A stretch of DNA of 57,103 bases, taken from assembly GCA_902801425.1 (NCBI GenBank), contig CADCIQ010000004.1, forward strand, positions 7,710-64,812, given 5' to 3'. A program made the translations under genes and the position numbers. Origin of the DNA: an uncultured Bacteroidales bacterium. Its GTDB lineage: Bacteria; Bacteroidota; Bacteroidia; Bacteroidales; Bacteroidaceae. This document shows, piece after piece, positions 41,255 to 49,427 of the stretch (the first letter of the stretch is position 1; each line of letters opens with the position of its first letter). Below the pieces are notes generated by a model. The model was not told where the DNA came from, searched no databases, and saw only the letters and a program-made list of their open reading frames with translations.

Positions 41255-44164
41255 CTATTGCTGATCTTTCCTGAGATAGCGTCCTGGATAGTCAGAATAG
41301 AGCATTACCGATACTATTACACTCATCAGCAACAGTACGAAGATGTTGAACCGTAGGGTTGGTATCTCCGTGTCGCCGATTACCTTTACTGAACTATAGA
41401 AAGGTGCACGACCATTGGTTGATCGTGGCGTAAGGTAAATGAACCCCGCCCTTGGCACTATGTATCCATCTACTATGTCGTGCGTGTGCTTGGTGTCGGC
41501 ATTGATGCAGAAGTTCTCAAGCTGCATATTGTAATGAGCCTTCTTCATGTCAAGATATGCCTCCTTGCCGATTTTGTTTATGATAGCCGTTACTATCTTG
41601 TCCTCTGCGAGAGTAGCCTTGTTGCATCTGTCAGAAAGAATACGCTCTGCTTCATCGGTATAGGCACGAAGCGATTTGTAAGAGTAGTCGCCTACGTATG
41701 GCTTCATATTGCAGATGTCAGATAGGGTAGGGAGTGCCTTCTTTATCACGTCCATGTGTTCAGGCTTAACCTCTTCGCCCTTGGTCTTTTCTTCGTTCAT
41801 GGTCTCAAGCTGCGACTGAACCTCATACAGATATGCAAACAGATAATACTGAGCCTCGTATTTCTTTCTCTGGATGTCGAAAAGCGGAGCCTCGTATTTG
41901 TTGTCCTTGAATTGGGTTACGGACAAAGCCTCGTACGCCCATCGTGAAGGTATCACATCGCCAATAACAGGCACGTTTCCTGTCGTGCTGTTAGGGGTGA
42001 GGTCAGAGAAATTAACCACAAGTCCGCAAAGCAGAATCTGCGGAATGAGCAGTATAGGGATGCTGATATAGATAGACACGACGCTGTTAAGGCATTGTGA
42101 CAAAAGCAATCCGATTAGTGAGGATAGGAATGCAGCAAGGAACAGCAAGCCCCACCAAACAAAGAATACATCGTGAAGTTCCATGATGAGGTTTCCTATA
42201 CCCACGAACAATAATGTCTGGAATAGGGTTACACCTGCCATGAAAACAATCTTGCTCGTTATATAGCTTGCATAGGACAGGCTCAGGAACTTTTCTCGTT
42301 TCAGCAAAGCCCTGTCCTTTATTATCTCCTCTGCCGATCCGCTCATACCTATGAATATGGCAACTATCACAGCCATGAAAAGATATGAGACGAGGTTCTT
42401 GTTGTCCATTACAGAATAGCCCTCGGTTGGTGCATAGTGAGTAAGATATGCACAAACGGCTGCAAGCAACGGAGCCTCAAGAAGTGTGATGAGGAGATAC
42501 TGAAGGTTTGTTATCTTCGTGCGGAAATTACGGTGAAGCTGAATGGCAAACTGATGCAGTAGCCCAGGGCGTTTCTGGTCAGTAGGCGGAACATCTGCCT
42601 TCTTTGGGGCATCCAAAGGCTTACGATTCCTCCATTTCAGGTACATGTCGTGCCATTCCTTTGGAGAAAACTTTCTCTCGTCCTTCATCCTGCCGCTCTC
42701 ATCAAGGGCTTTCTCGTCGATGATGTTGAGTATTACCTCTGGATTCACGTTTCCGCAGGTTGGGCATGTACTCGTATTCGCGTCGGCATAGTTTGCTGCC
42801 GTCTTGAAATATGTAATTGCCTCAATAGGGTTTCCGTCGAACACGGGATAACCACCTCTATCCAACAGCCAAAGTCTGTCGAACAGCTTATATACATCAG
42901 ATGAAGGCTGGTGAATGTTTATGATTATGAGCTTGCCCTTGTATGTCAGCTCTTTGAGGATGTTTATGACATTTTCAGTATCGGTTGATGAAAGGCCTGA
43001 TGTCGGCTCGTCCAGGAACAGGATTGCAGGCTCACGGATAAGCTCAAGGGCAATGTTAAGACGTTTCCTCTGTCCTCCGGATATGTATTTGTTTATTGCG
43101 CTTCCAACCTTGAGGTCACGTGCAGAGTCAAGTCCAAGCTGGCGTAACACCTCTAATACACGCTTATGGATTTCTGCATCGCCCATGCCCTCGAAGCATA
43201 GTTTTGCCGTGTACCATAGGTTCTGATAAACCGTTAGTTCTTCTACAAGAAGATCATCCTGTGGCACGAAGCCTATCAGTTCCTTTGCTCCGTTCTCCGT
43301 GATGTTGTGACCGTTTATGGTAATGCTTCCGCTTTGAGGTGTCAGACTGCCGTTGAGCAATGACATCAAAGTGGATTTTCCAGTTCCGCTACCTCCCATC
43401 ACGGCAACGAGTTCACCGCTATGGAGCGTGAAACTAAAGTTGTGCATTCCGTTGTCGCTGTTCGGGAAACGGAAGTTTATGTCACGTCCGCAGAACTCCA
43501 CCTCCTTGCTTGTGTCTTCCTTTGAATAGAGTGCCTTTGCTGTAGAATAGTACAATCGTGTACCTGTACGAACATTCTTTACTACACTACTCTGTGACCA
43601 TGTCTGGAATGTGTCGGGCAACACTGGCACATCGTCCATGAGAATCTCGTCGTTACCTGTGTAGGTGAACTGGATTCTGTTGAAATGTGGCATCCAGAAG
43701 GTCGTGATATGACCGTCAATTCCCGGTGTCACGATTCTGCGCACAAGCTTTGACTCCTTATCTCCTACGAAGTCGCAGAATGCAAGAAATCTCTCATGGC
43801 TTACTCCGAAGAGACTTGCCGTTGTCTGGAATAGTTCATCGTCAGCGAGATAGCCAAGCTCATCGTTCACGCAGAACTGCATCAGACGCAAGAGGAACAA
43901 CGCCTGTTCCTCTGTTGAGAAATTTGTCTGTATCTTGGTACATACATCCTTTATGATAGCCTCCTTATCTATATCGGGAGAGCTCTCATACAAGTCTCTT
44001 AGCGTCTCATAAATCAAAATGAAGTTTTCGGTATCGCGGATACCGAAATGACGTGTCAGGTAATTATGAAGCTTCTTTTTTGAAACTTCAATATCCACGC
44101 AATCCCTTGCTCCGAAGAGAGCAAAGAGATTGGTAAGACCTGCAAGGATCGTATCGTTTACCAT
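41255..44164 (-). CDS. ABCG-type ABC transporter, fused ATPase and permease, with N-terminal TerB-like region
   Basis: A 969-residue inner-membrane protein. Residues ~1-130 are a helical TerB-like region ('LTNLFALFGARDCVDIEVSK') that I recall accompanying this transporter type in Bacteroidetes. The ATPase has Walker A 'VAVMGGSGTGKSTLMSLLNG' (~263), Q-loop 'GFVPQDDLLVEELTV', signature 'YISGGQRKRLNIALEL' and Walker B 'AILFLDEPTSGLSSTD'. A small 'TSTCPTCGN' motif follows, then six or so helices of an ABC-2 permease with a large extracytoplasmic loop before the last helix. Half-transporter order (ATPase first) as in ABCG. Substrate unknown. Upstream lies a family C repeat pair. Confidence 0.88.
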   Translation of the reverse strand: MVNDTILAGLTNLFALFGARDCVDIEVSKKKLHNYLTRHFGIRDTENFILIYETLRDLYESSPDIDKEAIIKDVCTKIQTNFSTEEQALFLLRLMQFCVNDELGYLADDELFQTTASLFGVSHERFLAFCDFVGDKESKLVRRIVTPGIDGHITTFWMPHFNRIQFTYTGNDEILMDDVPVLPDTFQTWSQSSVVKNVRTGTRLYYSTAKALYSKEDTSKEVEFCGRDINFRFPNSDNGMHNFSFTLHSGELVAVMGGSGTGKSTLMSLLNGSLTPQSGSITINGHNITENGAKELIGFVPQDDLLVEELTVYQNLWYTAKLCFEGMGDAEIHKRVLEVLRQLGLDSARDLKVGSAINKYISGGQRKRLNIALELIREPAILFLDEPTSGLSSTDTENVINILKELTYKGKLIIINIHQPSSDVYKLFDRLWLLDRGGYPVFDGNPIEAITYFKTAANYADANTSTCPTCGNVNPEVILNIIDEKALDESGRMKDERKFSPKEWHDMYLKWRNRKPLDAPKKADVPPTDQKRPGLLHQFAIQLHRNFRTKITNLQYLLITLLEAPLLAAVCAYLTHYAPTEGYSVMDNKNLVSYLFMAVIVAIFIGMSGSAEEIIKDRALLKREKFLSLSYASYITSKIVFMAGVTLFQTLLFVGIGNLIMELHDVFFVWWGLLFLAAFLSSLIGLLLSQCLNSVVSIYISIPILLIPQILLCGLVVNFSDLTPNSTTGNVPVIGDVIPSRWAYEALSVTQFKDNKYEAPLFDIQRKKYEAQYYLFAYLYEVQSQLETMNEEKTKGEEVKPEHMDVIKKALPTLSDICNMKPYVGDYSYKSLRAYTDEAERILSDRCNKATLAEDKIVTAIINKIGKEAYLDMKKAHYNMQLENFCINADTKHTHDIVDGYIVPRAGFIYLTPRSTNGRAPFYSSVKVIGDTEIPTLRFNIFVLLLMSVIVSVMLYSDYPGRYLRKDQQ

Positions 44165-44184
44165 ATTAATATTTATAAATAATA

Positions 44185-44369
44185 GCCCCTCACCTGCCCT
44201 GTGGGCATCCTCTCCCCAAGGGGCGAGGAGAAAGTATGTAATGTCCCCTCAAAGGAATCCTTATAGTGATAAAAGGTAACTTTTCCCTCGCCCCTTGGGG
44301 AAGTCCGATGTTGATAACATCGGAGTATGTGTCAGAGGGTGTCCGTAGGACGGGTGAGGGGCTGTTGCT
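44185..44369. repeat. Family C facing pair, one unit interrupted by the 30-bp palindrome (copy 4)
   Basis: Left: GCCCCTCACCTGCCCTGTGG GCATCCTCTCCCCAAGGGGCGAGG-type unit. Right: CCCTCGCCCCTTGGGGA, then AGTCCGATGTTGATAACATC GGAGTATGTG (44302-44331), then GAGGGTGTCC...GGGTGAGGGGC. Compared with the intact unit at ~23612-23660, the palindrome sits precisely between TTGGGGA and GAGGG. Confidence 0.85.
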
Positions 44370-44375
44370 GTCGTT

Positions 44376-45677
44376 TTAATAATCCCCATAAAGGAAATCG
44401 TTGTACGGATATTTCTGAACGTGTAGCTCACGCACTTTTTTATAGATTGTCTCCCTGAACTCGTCAATGTTCAGCTTCTCCTTGGCAGAGATGAACAGAC
44501 ATCCGAAGTTGTTAGGATTGGTATTCTCGTTTACCTTAGCCATCCATGTGCGCTTGAGGTCGTCGAGTGAAATCTCATTCTTCTTGACAGGAGTGAGATC
44601 GTCCTCTTCCTTCTCCGTCCATGTGTAGGCATCAATCTTGTTGAAGATAATCATTGAAGGCTTGTCTGCACATTCAAGGTCGCCGAGAGTCTTCTCTACA
44701 ACCTTAATCTGATCTTCAAAGTCGGGATGTGAAATATCCACCACATGAAGCAGAAGGTCTGCCTCTCGTGTCTCGTCGAGTGTTGACTTGAAGGAATCCA
44801 CGAGGTCAGTAGGCAGTTTCCTTATGAATCCTACGGTATCAGCAAGAAGAAAAGGAAGGTTATCCACCACCACCTTCCTAACCGTAGTGTCAAGAGTTGC
44901 GAATAGCTTGTTCTCTGCAAACACCTCACTCTTGGCAAGCATATTCATAATGGTTGATTTACCCACGTTGGTATATCCCACGAGAGCCACACGGATAAGT
45001 CTGCCTCTGTTCTTGCGTTGTGTTGTCTTCTGCTTGTCAATCTCGGCAAGTCTTTGCTTCAGAAGGCTCATTCTTCCGAGGATGATACGGCGGTCCATCT
45101 CAAGCTGGGTCTCACCAGGACCACGAAGTCCTACAGAGCCCTTACCACCACCTGAACCAGAGCCACCACCCTGACGCTCAAGGTGAGTCCAAAGTCGTTG
45201 GAGTCGTGGAAGCATATAGCGATATTGTGCCAGTTCCACCTGTGTCTTTGCGTTTGCTGTCTGGGCACGCATGGCGAAGATGTCAAGGATAAGGCTCGTC
45301 CTGTCGAGAATCTTCACCTTTAGCTCTGCCTCTATGTTGCGAAGCTGCTTTGCCGAAAGCTCATCGTCAAAGATTACCATGCCGACCTCTTCCCATGGAG
45401 TTCCGTCAGGATGCACATCCTCGTTCTCCACGTGATCTTCACATTCTTCTATATATGCACGTATCTCCTCAAGTTTGCCAGTACCCACGTATGTCACGCT
45501 GCTTGGTCCGTTCACTCTCTGCGTGAACCTTTTCAGCACCTTTGCACCGGCTGTGTCGGCAAGAAACTCAAGTTCGTCAAGATATTCAGTCGTCTTTGCC
45601 TCATTCTGGTTTGGTGTAATGAGACCTACGAGTACAGCAGTTTCTGTTTTTGCTTCTGATATTACGAATTCTTTCAT
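44376..45677 (-). CDS. hflX: GTPase HflX
   Basis: A 433-residue ribosome-associated GTPase that rescues stalled or stressed ribosomes. The N-terminal HflX domain includes 'VTYVGTGKLEEIRAYIEECE', 'VIFDDELSAKQLRNIEAEL' and 'DRTSLILDIFAMRAQT'. A Gly-rich linker precedes 'GLRGPGETQLEMDRRII', then the G domain: 'VALVGYTNVGKSTIMNMLAK' (G1), 'ATLDTTVR' (G2), 'LADTVGFIRKLP' (G3) and 'IIFNKIDAY' (G4). The ATG at 45677 gives the conserved start MKEFVISEAKTET; upstream in-frame sequence covers the leader hairpin. A terminator-like hairpin sits between promoter and start codon. Confidence 0.93.
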   Translation of the reverse strand: MKEFVISEAKTETAVLVGLITPNQNEAKTTEYLDELEFLADTAGAKVLKRFTQRVNGPSSVTYVGTGKLEEIRAYIEECEDHVENEDVHPDGTPWEEVGMVIFDDELSAKQLRNIEAELKVKILDRTSLILDIFAMRAQTANAKTQVELAQYRYMLPRLQRLWTHLERQGGGSGSGGGKGSVGLRGPGETQLEMDRRIILGRMSLLKQRLAEIDKQKTTQRKNRGRLIRVALVGYTNVGKSTIMNMLAKSEVFAENKLFATLDTTVRKVVVDNLPFLLADTVGFIRKLPTDLVDSFKSTLDETREADLLLHVVDISHPDFEDQIKVVEKTLGDLECADKPSMIIFNKIDAYTWTEKEEDDLTPVKKNEISLDDLKRTWMAKVNENTNPNNFGCLFISAKEKLNIDEFRETIYKKVRELHVQKYPYNDFLYGDY

Positions 45678-45689
45678 GTTTGCTTTTTC

Positions 45690-45735
45690 GCACGAAAATA
45701 AAAAGTGCGTGTCAGCCCCAAAGGCTGGCGCACGT
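45690..45735 (-). promoter_or_regulatory. Terminator-like hairpin in the hflX leader (possible attenuator)
   Basis: On the minus strand, GTGCGCCAGCC-TTTG-GGCTGACACGCAC forms a stem (two 5-bp blocks with a small internal loop) followed by TTTTTATTTT, only ~20 nt before the hflX ATG and ~15-20 nt after the predicted start of transcription. It uses the same GTGTCAG/GCGTGTC words as the 3' terminators at 14101 and 15822. Confidence 0.65.
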
Positions 45736-45753
45736 TCTTTGATTTGTTGAGTG

Positions 45754-45784
45754 CAAAGATACGAAATTAATTCCGAAACACAAA
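45754..45784 (-). promoter_or_regulatory. Promoter of hflX
   Basis: On the minus strand, TTTG (45781-45784), 19-bp spacer and TATCTTTG (45754-45761). Start near 45747. Confidence 0.75.
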
Positions 45785-45884
45785 AATATATTTCGCAATT
45801 ATTTTGCATTTATGGCACAAGGGTATGTTAATGATTAAAAAACTATGCTTTTCGTGGTTAAAATAAATTAAACTCTGATACTTT

Positions 45885-45918
45885 TTTGCTACTTTTTCAA
45901 CTCATATAGGTATCTTTG
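45885..45918 (+). promoter_or_regulatory. Promoter of the OmpA-family gene
   Basis: TTTG (45885-45888) and TATCTTTG (45911-45918) with a 22-bp spacer; start near 45925, leader ~30 nt. It diverges from the hflX promoter. Confidence 0.65.
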
Positions 45919-45956
45919 CATCCGAAATCAAAAATCACTAATAAAAATAAAACAGG

Positions 45957-46817
45957 ATGAAAAAGAATCTTTTGCTTATCGTTATGGCAGTAACTGGTTG
46001 CATGATGATCAGTAGCTGTGTAAGTAAGAAAGAATTGCTCGATTGTCAGACTTCTTATAATACTGTCAATAGCAAGTATCAGGATAGCCGTGAGGCTTTG
46101 GCTTCAGCAAATGCTCGTATTCAGAGCCTTCAGGAACAGCTCAACTCTGAGAAGGCTAACAGCGCAAGCCTTCAGAAGTCTTTGAAGGACATGCAGGCTT
46201 CACTCAACCAGAGCCTTGCTGCTGCTAACTCTAACAACGTGAATGTTGCAAAGCTTGTTGATCAGGTAAACGAGTCAAATCAGTATATCCGTCACCTTGT
46301 TGAGGTTAAGTCTAAGAGTGACTCTCTGAACATGGTGCTCACAAACAACCTTACTCGTTCTCTCTCTAAGGAGGATATGAAGGAGGTTGACGTTCAGGTG
46401 ATGAAGGGCGTTGTCTATATCTCTCTTGCTGATAACATGCTCTATCAGAGCGGTTCTTACGAGATTAGCGACCGTGCTGCTGCTACTCTCTCTAAGATTG
46501 CTAAGATCATCAGCGACTATAAGGACTACGATGTTCTCATTGAGGGTAACACCGATAATGTTCCTATGAAGGGTACTAACATCCGTAACAACTGGGATCT
46601 CTCTTGTCTTCGTGCTTCAAGCGTTGTCCAGTGTCTTCAGAACAAGTATGGCGTAGATCCTAAGCGTCTCACAGCAGGTGGTCGTGGTGAGTTCAACCCA
46701 ATCGCAGACAACAACACAGATGCTGGTCGTGCTACAAACCGTCGTACTCAGATCATCATCACTCCTAAGCTCGATGAGTTCATGGATCTTATCGGCAAGG
46801 CACCAGGAAAGAAGTAA
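45957..46817 (+). CDS. OmpA-family outer-membrane lipoprotein
   Basis: A 286-residue lipoprotein (MKKNLLLIVMAVTGCMMISS then Cys ~21). A coiled coil covers ~residues 25-125 ('ANARIQSLQEQLNSEKANSA' and following). The C-terminal OmpA-like peptidoglycan-binding domain has 'ISDRAAATLSKIAKIISDYK', 'DVLIEGNTDNVPMKG', 'NNWDLSCLRASSVVQCL' and 'GRATNRRTQIIITP', including the Asp and Arg that bind diaminopimelate. It anchors the outer membrane to the wall, Pal-like. Codon choice is strongly biased (CTC, CGT, GCT), suggesting high expression. Own promoter and terminator. Confidence 0.9.
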   Translation: MKKNLLLIVMAVTGCMMISSCVSKKELLDCQTSYNTVNSKYQDSREALASANARIQSLQEQLNSEKANSASLQKSLKDMQASLNQSLAAANSNNVNVAKLVDQVNESNQYIRHLVEVKSKSDSLNMVLTNNLTRSLSKEDMKEVDVQVMKGVVYISLADNMLYQSGSYEISDRAAATLSKIAKIISDYKDYDVLIEGNTDNVPMKGTNIRNNWDLSCLRASSVVQCLQNKYGVDPKRLTAGGRGEFNPIADNNTDAGRATNRRTQIIITPKLDEFMDLIGKAPGKK

Positions 46818-46854
46818 TAGTTTTTTTCAATACATCTTTATTTATTTATGTTAC

Positions 46855-46887
46855 GGGCAGTCGGACTTGTTTCCGGCTGCTTTTTTG
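46855..46887 (+). terminator. Terminator of the OmpA-family gene
   Basis: GCAGTCGGA-CTTGT-TTCCGGCTGC followed by six Ts, 40 bp past the stop at 46817. Confidence 0.85.
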
Positions 46888-46899
46888 TTGTAAGTGCTA

Positions 46900-48027
46900 T
46901 TATAAATCCACATAGGTAAACCCTTTAAACTTCCCGCTGATATATTCCTGTTCATATTTTGTGAAATCCTTGGTTGTATCATCGTATGAAGGATCTGGCA
47001 TATACCACCATAGGGATTCAAAGAACTCCTTGAGCTTTTTGTCTTTGAATATATGTCCACGATGTGCGTATGGCAAATTGCGCAATATCCTTTTTGCTTG
47101 AGGAGAAGATACTAAATTCGCACGAAAATATTTGAGATCAGAATAATAACCTTCTCCTCGGTCGTATGTATCGCCCAATTTATATGAATTCCACTCTTTT
47201 AGGTTTTCTGCCGATCTGATACACATTTCATCAGAAGGCGCAAAGTTTTCCTTATGCCATTTCACAGAGCCATTCCTTACCGTAACCTCCTCAACATTAA
47301 TCGTTTTGTTTTCATAATCGTGAATTGTGTTCCTGCGAGTTTTCCCGATGCCGCTGTTTATCTCAAAAGAGGATTCTGCAAATATATCATTATAAATTAA
47401 GTAGTCCTTTGCTGAATAAACCAAGAAGTGCTTTGCCGTGTTAGGGGCTTCTATGATTAACGTGAAATCGTCAATCTGATTGTTTGCCCAACGTATTGCA
47501 GGAGTTAGCTTGTAGATCAGTTCAAAGGCAAAGCCTGCTCCGTATGAAGTGTCATAGGTGTATGTATGATGAACAATATTTTCTCCCTTCTTGAAGGTTG
47601 GATTGAAACTATACACGTATGTATAGTCAACCTGTATTTCGTCCGTTATTTTGAAGTCCTTGCCATGCACAACTCCATTTTTTACATTAAGTTTCTCTCC
47701 GTTCATTTCTACCGTAAAATCCTTAATGTGAGGGTCTATGCCTGAAGGCTGGTAAATAGCATGACTCCAAGCGAGAGGTTGTGATTCAAAGCCCATAAGT
47801 ACAGTCTTGTCCTCACCATTGTTGTAAAATGTGTATAGCACATCCACCTTGGCAATATTTTTATCCGTAAGGGTTATTGTAAGCACTTCTTTCTTTACGG
47901 CAATATCAGTTTCCTGCAAAGGCACAAGTTGATTTCCTGATGCATAAAATACTGCATCGTTAGCGAATAATGGCATGTAAACTGCCATTACAAATAAGAG
48001 TAAGCTTGTGAAAAATCGGTATTTCAT
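46900..48027 (-). CDS. Secreted protein of unknown function (DUF4424-like layout)
   Basis: A 375-residue exported protein: MKYRFFTSLLLFVMAVYMPL then 'FANDA' (signal peptide, cleavage near residue 23). The N-terminal half is strand-rich, 'ASGNQLVPLQETDIAVKKEV', 'KVDVLYTFYNNGEDKTVLMG' and 'ELIYKLTPAIRWANNQIDDF', a layout I associate with DUF4424-type proteins though I am unsure. The C-terminal part has 'LRNLPYAHRGHIFKDKKLKE', then 'WWYMPDPSYDDTTKDFTKYE', reminiscent of the YARG-type tail of secreted Bacteroidetes proteins. The ATG at 48027 is chosen for the signal peptide. Convergent with the OmpA-family gene. Confidence 0.6.
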   Translation of the reverse strand: MKYRFFTSLLLFVMAVYMPLFANDAVFYASGNQLVPLQETDIAVKKEVLTITLTDKNIAKVDVLYTFYNNGEDKTVLMGFESQPLAWSHAIYQPSGIDPHIKDFTVEMNGEKLNVKNGVVHGKDFKITDEIQVDYTYVYSFNPTFKKGENIVHHTYTYDTSYGAGFAFELIYKLTPAIRWANNQIDDFTLIIEAPNTAKHFLVYSAKDYLIYNDIFAESSFEINSGIGKTRRNTIHDYENKTINVEEVTVRNGSVKWHKENFAPSDEMCIRSAENLKEWNSYKLGDTYDRGEGYYSDLKYFRANLVSSPQAKRILRNLPYAHRGHIFKDKKLKEFFESLWWYMPDPSYDDTTKDFTKYEQEYISGKFKGFTYVDL

Positions 48028-48179
48028 AATTGTATTTCTGTTTTTTTCGTTCTGGGTGGCAAAGGTAAACAAAAAATCCTGTAATGCAAAGAAAATGTCG
48101 AAAAAAGATAGTATCAGCAAAATTTTTCTTCTAATGTTCCCTTGTCCATAATTCTATTTTCCTTCCCTCTTGCAAGGAA

Positions 48180-48300
48180 GTAATTACCATATAAATACAA
48201 TAAAAATACCATTAAGTTACCATTATATTACCATAGTTAATGGTATTATTATGGTATTATAATGGTAATATAATGGTATTATAATGGTATTATCATGGGA
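48180..48300. repeat. ATACCATTATA array, copy 2 of 2
   Basis: Read in reverse complement, this segment follows copy 1 (13928-14040) unit by unit: GATAATACCATTATAATACC, TTATATTACCATTATAATAC, the centre TTAACTATGGTAATATAATG and then TTGTATTTATATGGTAATTA. The two copies are in opposite orientation, ~34 kb apart. It lies in the 430-bp gap upstream of the minus-strand secreted protein; the rest of that gap holds only the promoter at 48395-48425. Confidence 0.85.
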
Positions 48301-48394
48301 GGCATATCGTTAGAATTACCTTAGGATTAAGAAGAAATTAAAAAGCAGAAAAAAGGGATATTTGCTTTTATTGCTATTTTTTCACAGAAAATCG

Positions 48395-48425
48395 TTGCTG
48401 TTATAAAAATAATTGTTTATCTTTG
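48395..48425 (+). promoter_or_regulatory. Promoter of the GIN-domain gene
   Basis: TTG (48395-48397), 20-bp spacer, TATCTTTG (48418-48425); start near 48432, about 27 nt before the ATG at 48459. Confidence 0.7.
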
Positions 48426-48458
48426 CACTTGGTAAACCTATTAAAAATACGTATTTCT

Positions 48459-49280
48459 ATGAATAAGACCAAAACATTTATTGCGATAGCATTATTTTCC
48501 GCTTGTCTGACCAGTTTTGCGATTGGTAGCAATTTGGGTGCGCCAGAAGTTGCAATGGCTTCTAAGTCAAAGTCAAAGGCGATGACCGTGGAACGCAATT
48601 GTTCTTCGTTTACGGCAATAGAGAATAAGACCCCATGCAATGTGTTCTACAAGCAGGCAGAGACATTCAGGGTTTCTATTGTTGCTCCAGAGGAACAGAT
48701 TGAAAAGATTAAGACCTCAGTTTTTGATGGTACACTTGTTATAGAAATGGAAGATAATACATTCATCAAGGACACGAAGAATGTAAAGATAAATGTAGAA
48801 TCTCCTTCTCTCGAATCTGTAGCTGTTGCAGGTTCTGGTAACTTCACGGCTCAGTCATCAATCAATACTTCCGGGAAACCTGTTGCCTTGTCGGTTAAGG
48901 GTAGCGGAATTATCAAGACAAAGAATGTGGAGTGTATGGAAATGGCAGCCAATGTTAGTGGTAGTGGTAATGTGGAGATTGCAGAACTGATGGCTTCTTC
49001 TGCTGAGGTTGAGATTAATGGTAGTGGAAACATCACCTATAACGGCATGAAAATCAGCAAGAAACTGGATGCTTCTATTAATGGCTCAGGAAATATAGCG
49101 ATAAACGGTAAGGTGGATGTGGTAAATGTCGAGATTCGTGGAAGTGGTAACTTGACGGGTAAGATTGATTGTGATAACGTGACCGCAACTATCAAGGGTA
49201 GTGGTGATGTTAAGCTGTCTGGTGATATTAAGGCTCATTATACCACCGTTACTGGGTCGGGTAGGGTAAATATTAAATAA
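48459..49280 (+). CDS. GIN-domain (DUF2807) putative auto-transporter adhesin-like secreted protein
   Basis: A 273-residue exported protein. Signal peptide MNKTKTFIAIALFSACLTSF. The rest is a beta-solenoid of the GIN type with recurring Gly-Ser-Gly turns: 'VAVAGSGNFTAQ', 'LSVKGSGIIKTK', 'ANVSGSGNVEIAE', 'EINGSGNITYNG', 'ASINGSGNIAING', 'EIRGSGNLTGKID', 'TIKGSGDVKLSG' and 'TVTGSGRVNIK'. The family is common in Bacteroidetes, on the cell surface or in the periplasm; its role is not settled. The ATG at 48459 gives the signal peptide; an earlier in-frame ATG lies within the promoter. The stop is followed within 2 bp by a repeat pair. Confidence 0.85.
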   Translation: MNKTKTFIAIALFSACLTSFAIGSNLGAPEVAMASKSKSKAMTVERNCSSFTAIENKTPCNVFYKQAETFRVSIVAPEEQIEKIKTSVFDGTLVIEMEDNTFIKDTKNVKINVESPSLESVAVAGSGNFTAQSSINTSGKPVALSVKGSGIIKTKNVECMEMAANVSGSGNVEIAELMASSAEVEINGSGNITYNGMKISKKLDASINGSGNIAINGKVDVVNVEIRGSGNLTGKIDCDNVTATIKGSGDVKLSGDIKAHYTTVTGSGRVNIK

Positions 49281-49281
49281 A

Positions 49282-49427
49282 GCCTACCCAGTCCCTCCCA
49301 AAGGGAGGGTTCCCCCCCCCTTCCCCCTCCAGGGGGAGTAGTTACACTTTGAAGGGGATGGGGGGACGCTTGTTTGTGGGATGTTACTATAAAACATCCT
49401 TCCCTTTGGGAAGGCTTGGTTAGGCTT
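49282..49427. repeat. Facing pair of REP-like repeats B and A with a C/G-run unit between
   Basis: Left, family B: GCCTACCCAGTCCCTCCCAA-AGGGAGGG. Middle: CCCCCTTCCCCCTCCAGGGG GAG...AAGGGGATGGGGGG. Right, family A inverted: ATGTTACTATAAAACATCCT-TCCCTTTGGGAAGGCTTGG TTAGGC. The right unit overlaps the end of the next gene and provides its stop codon. Confidence 0.85.
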
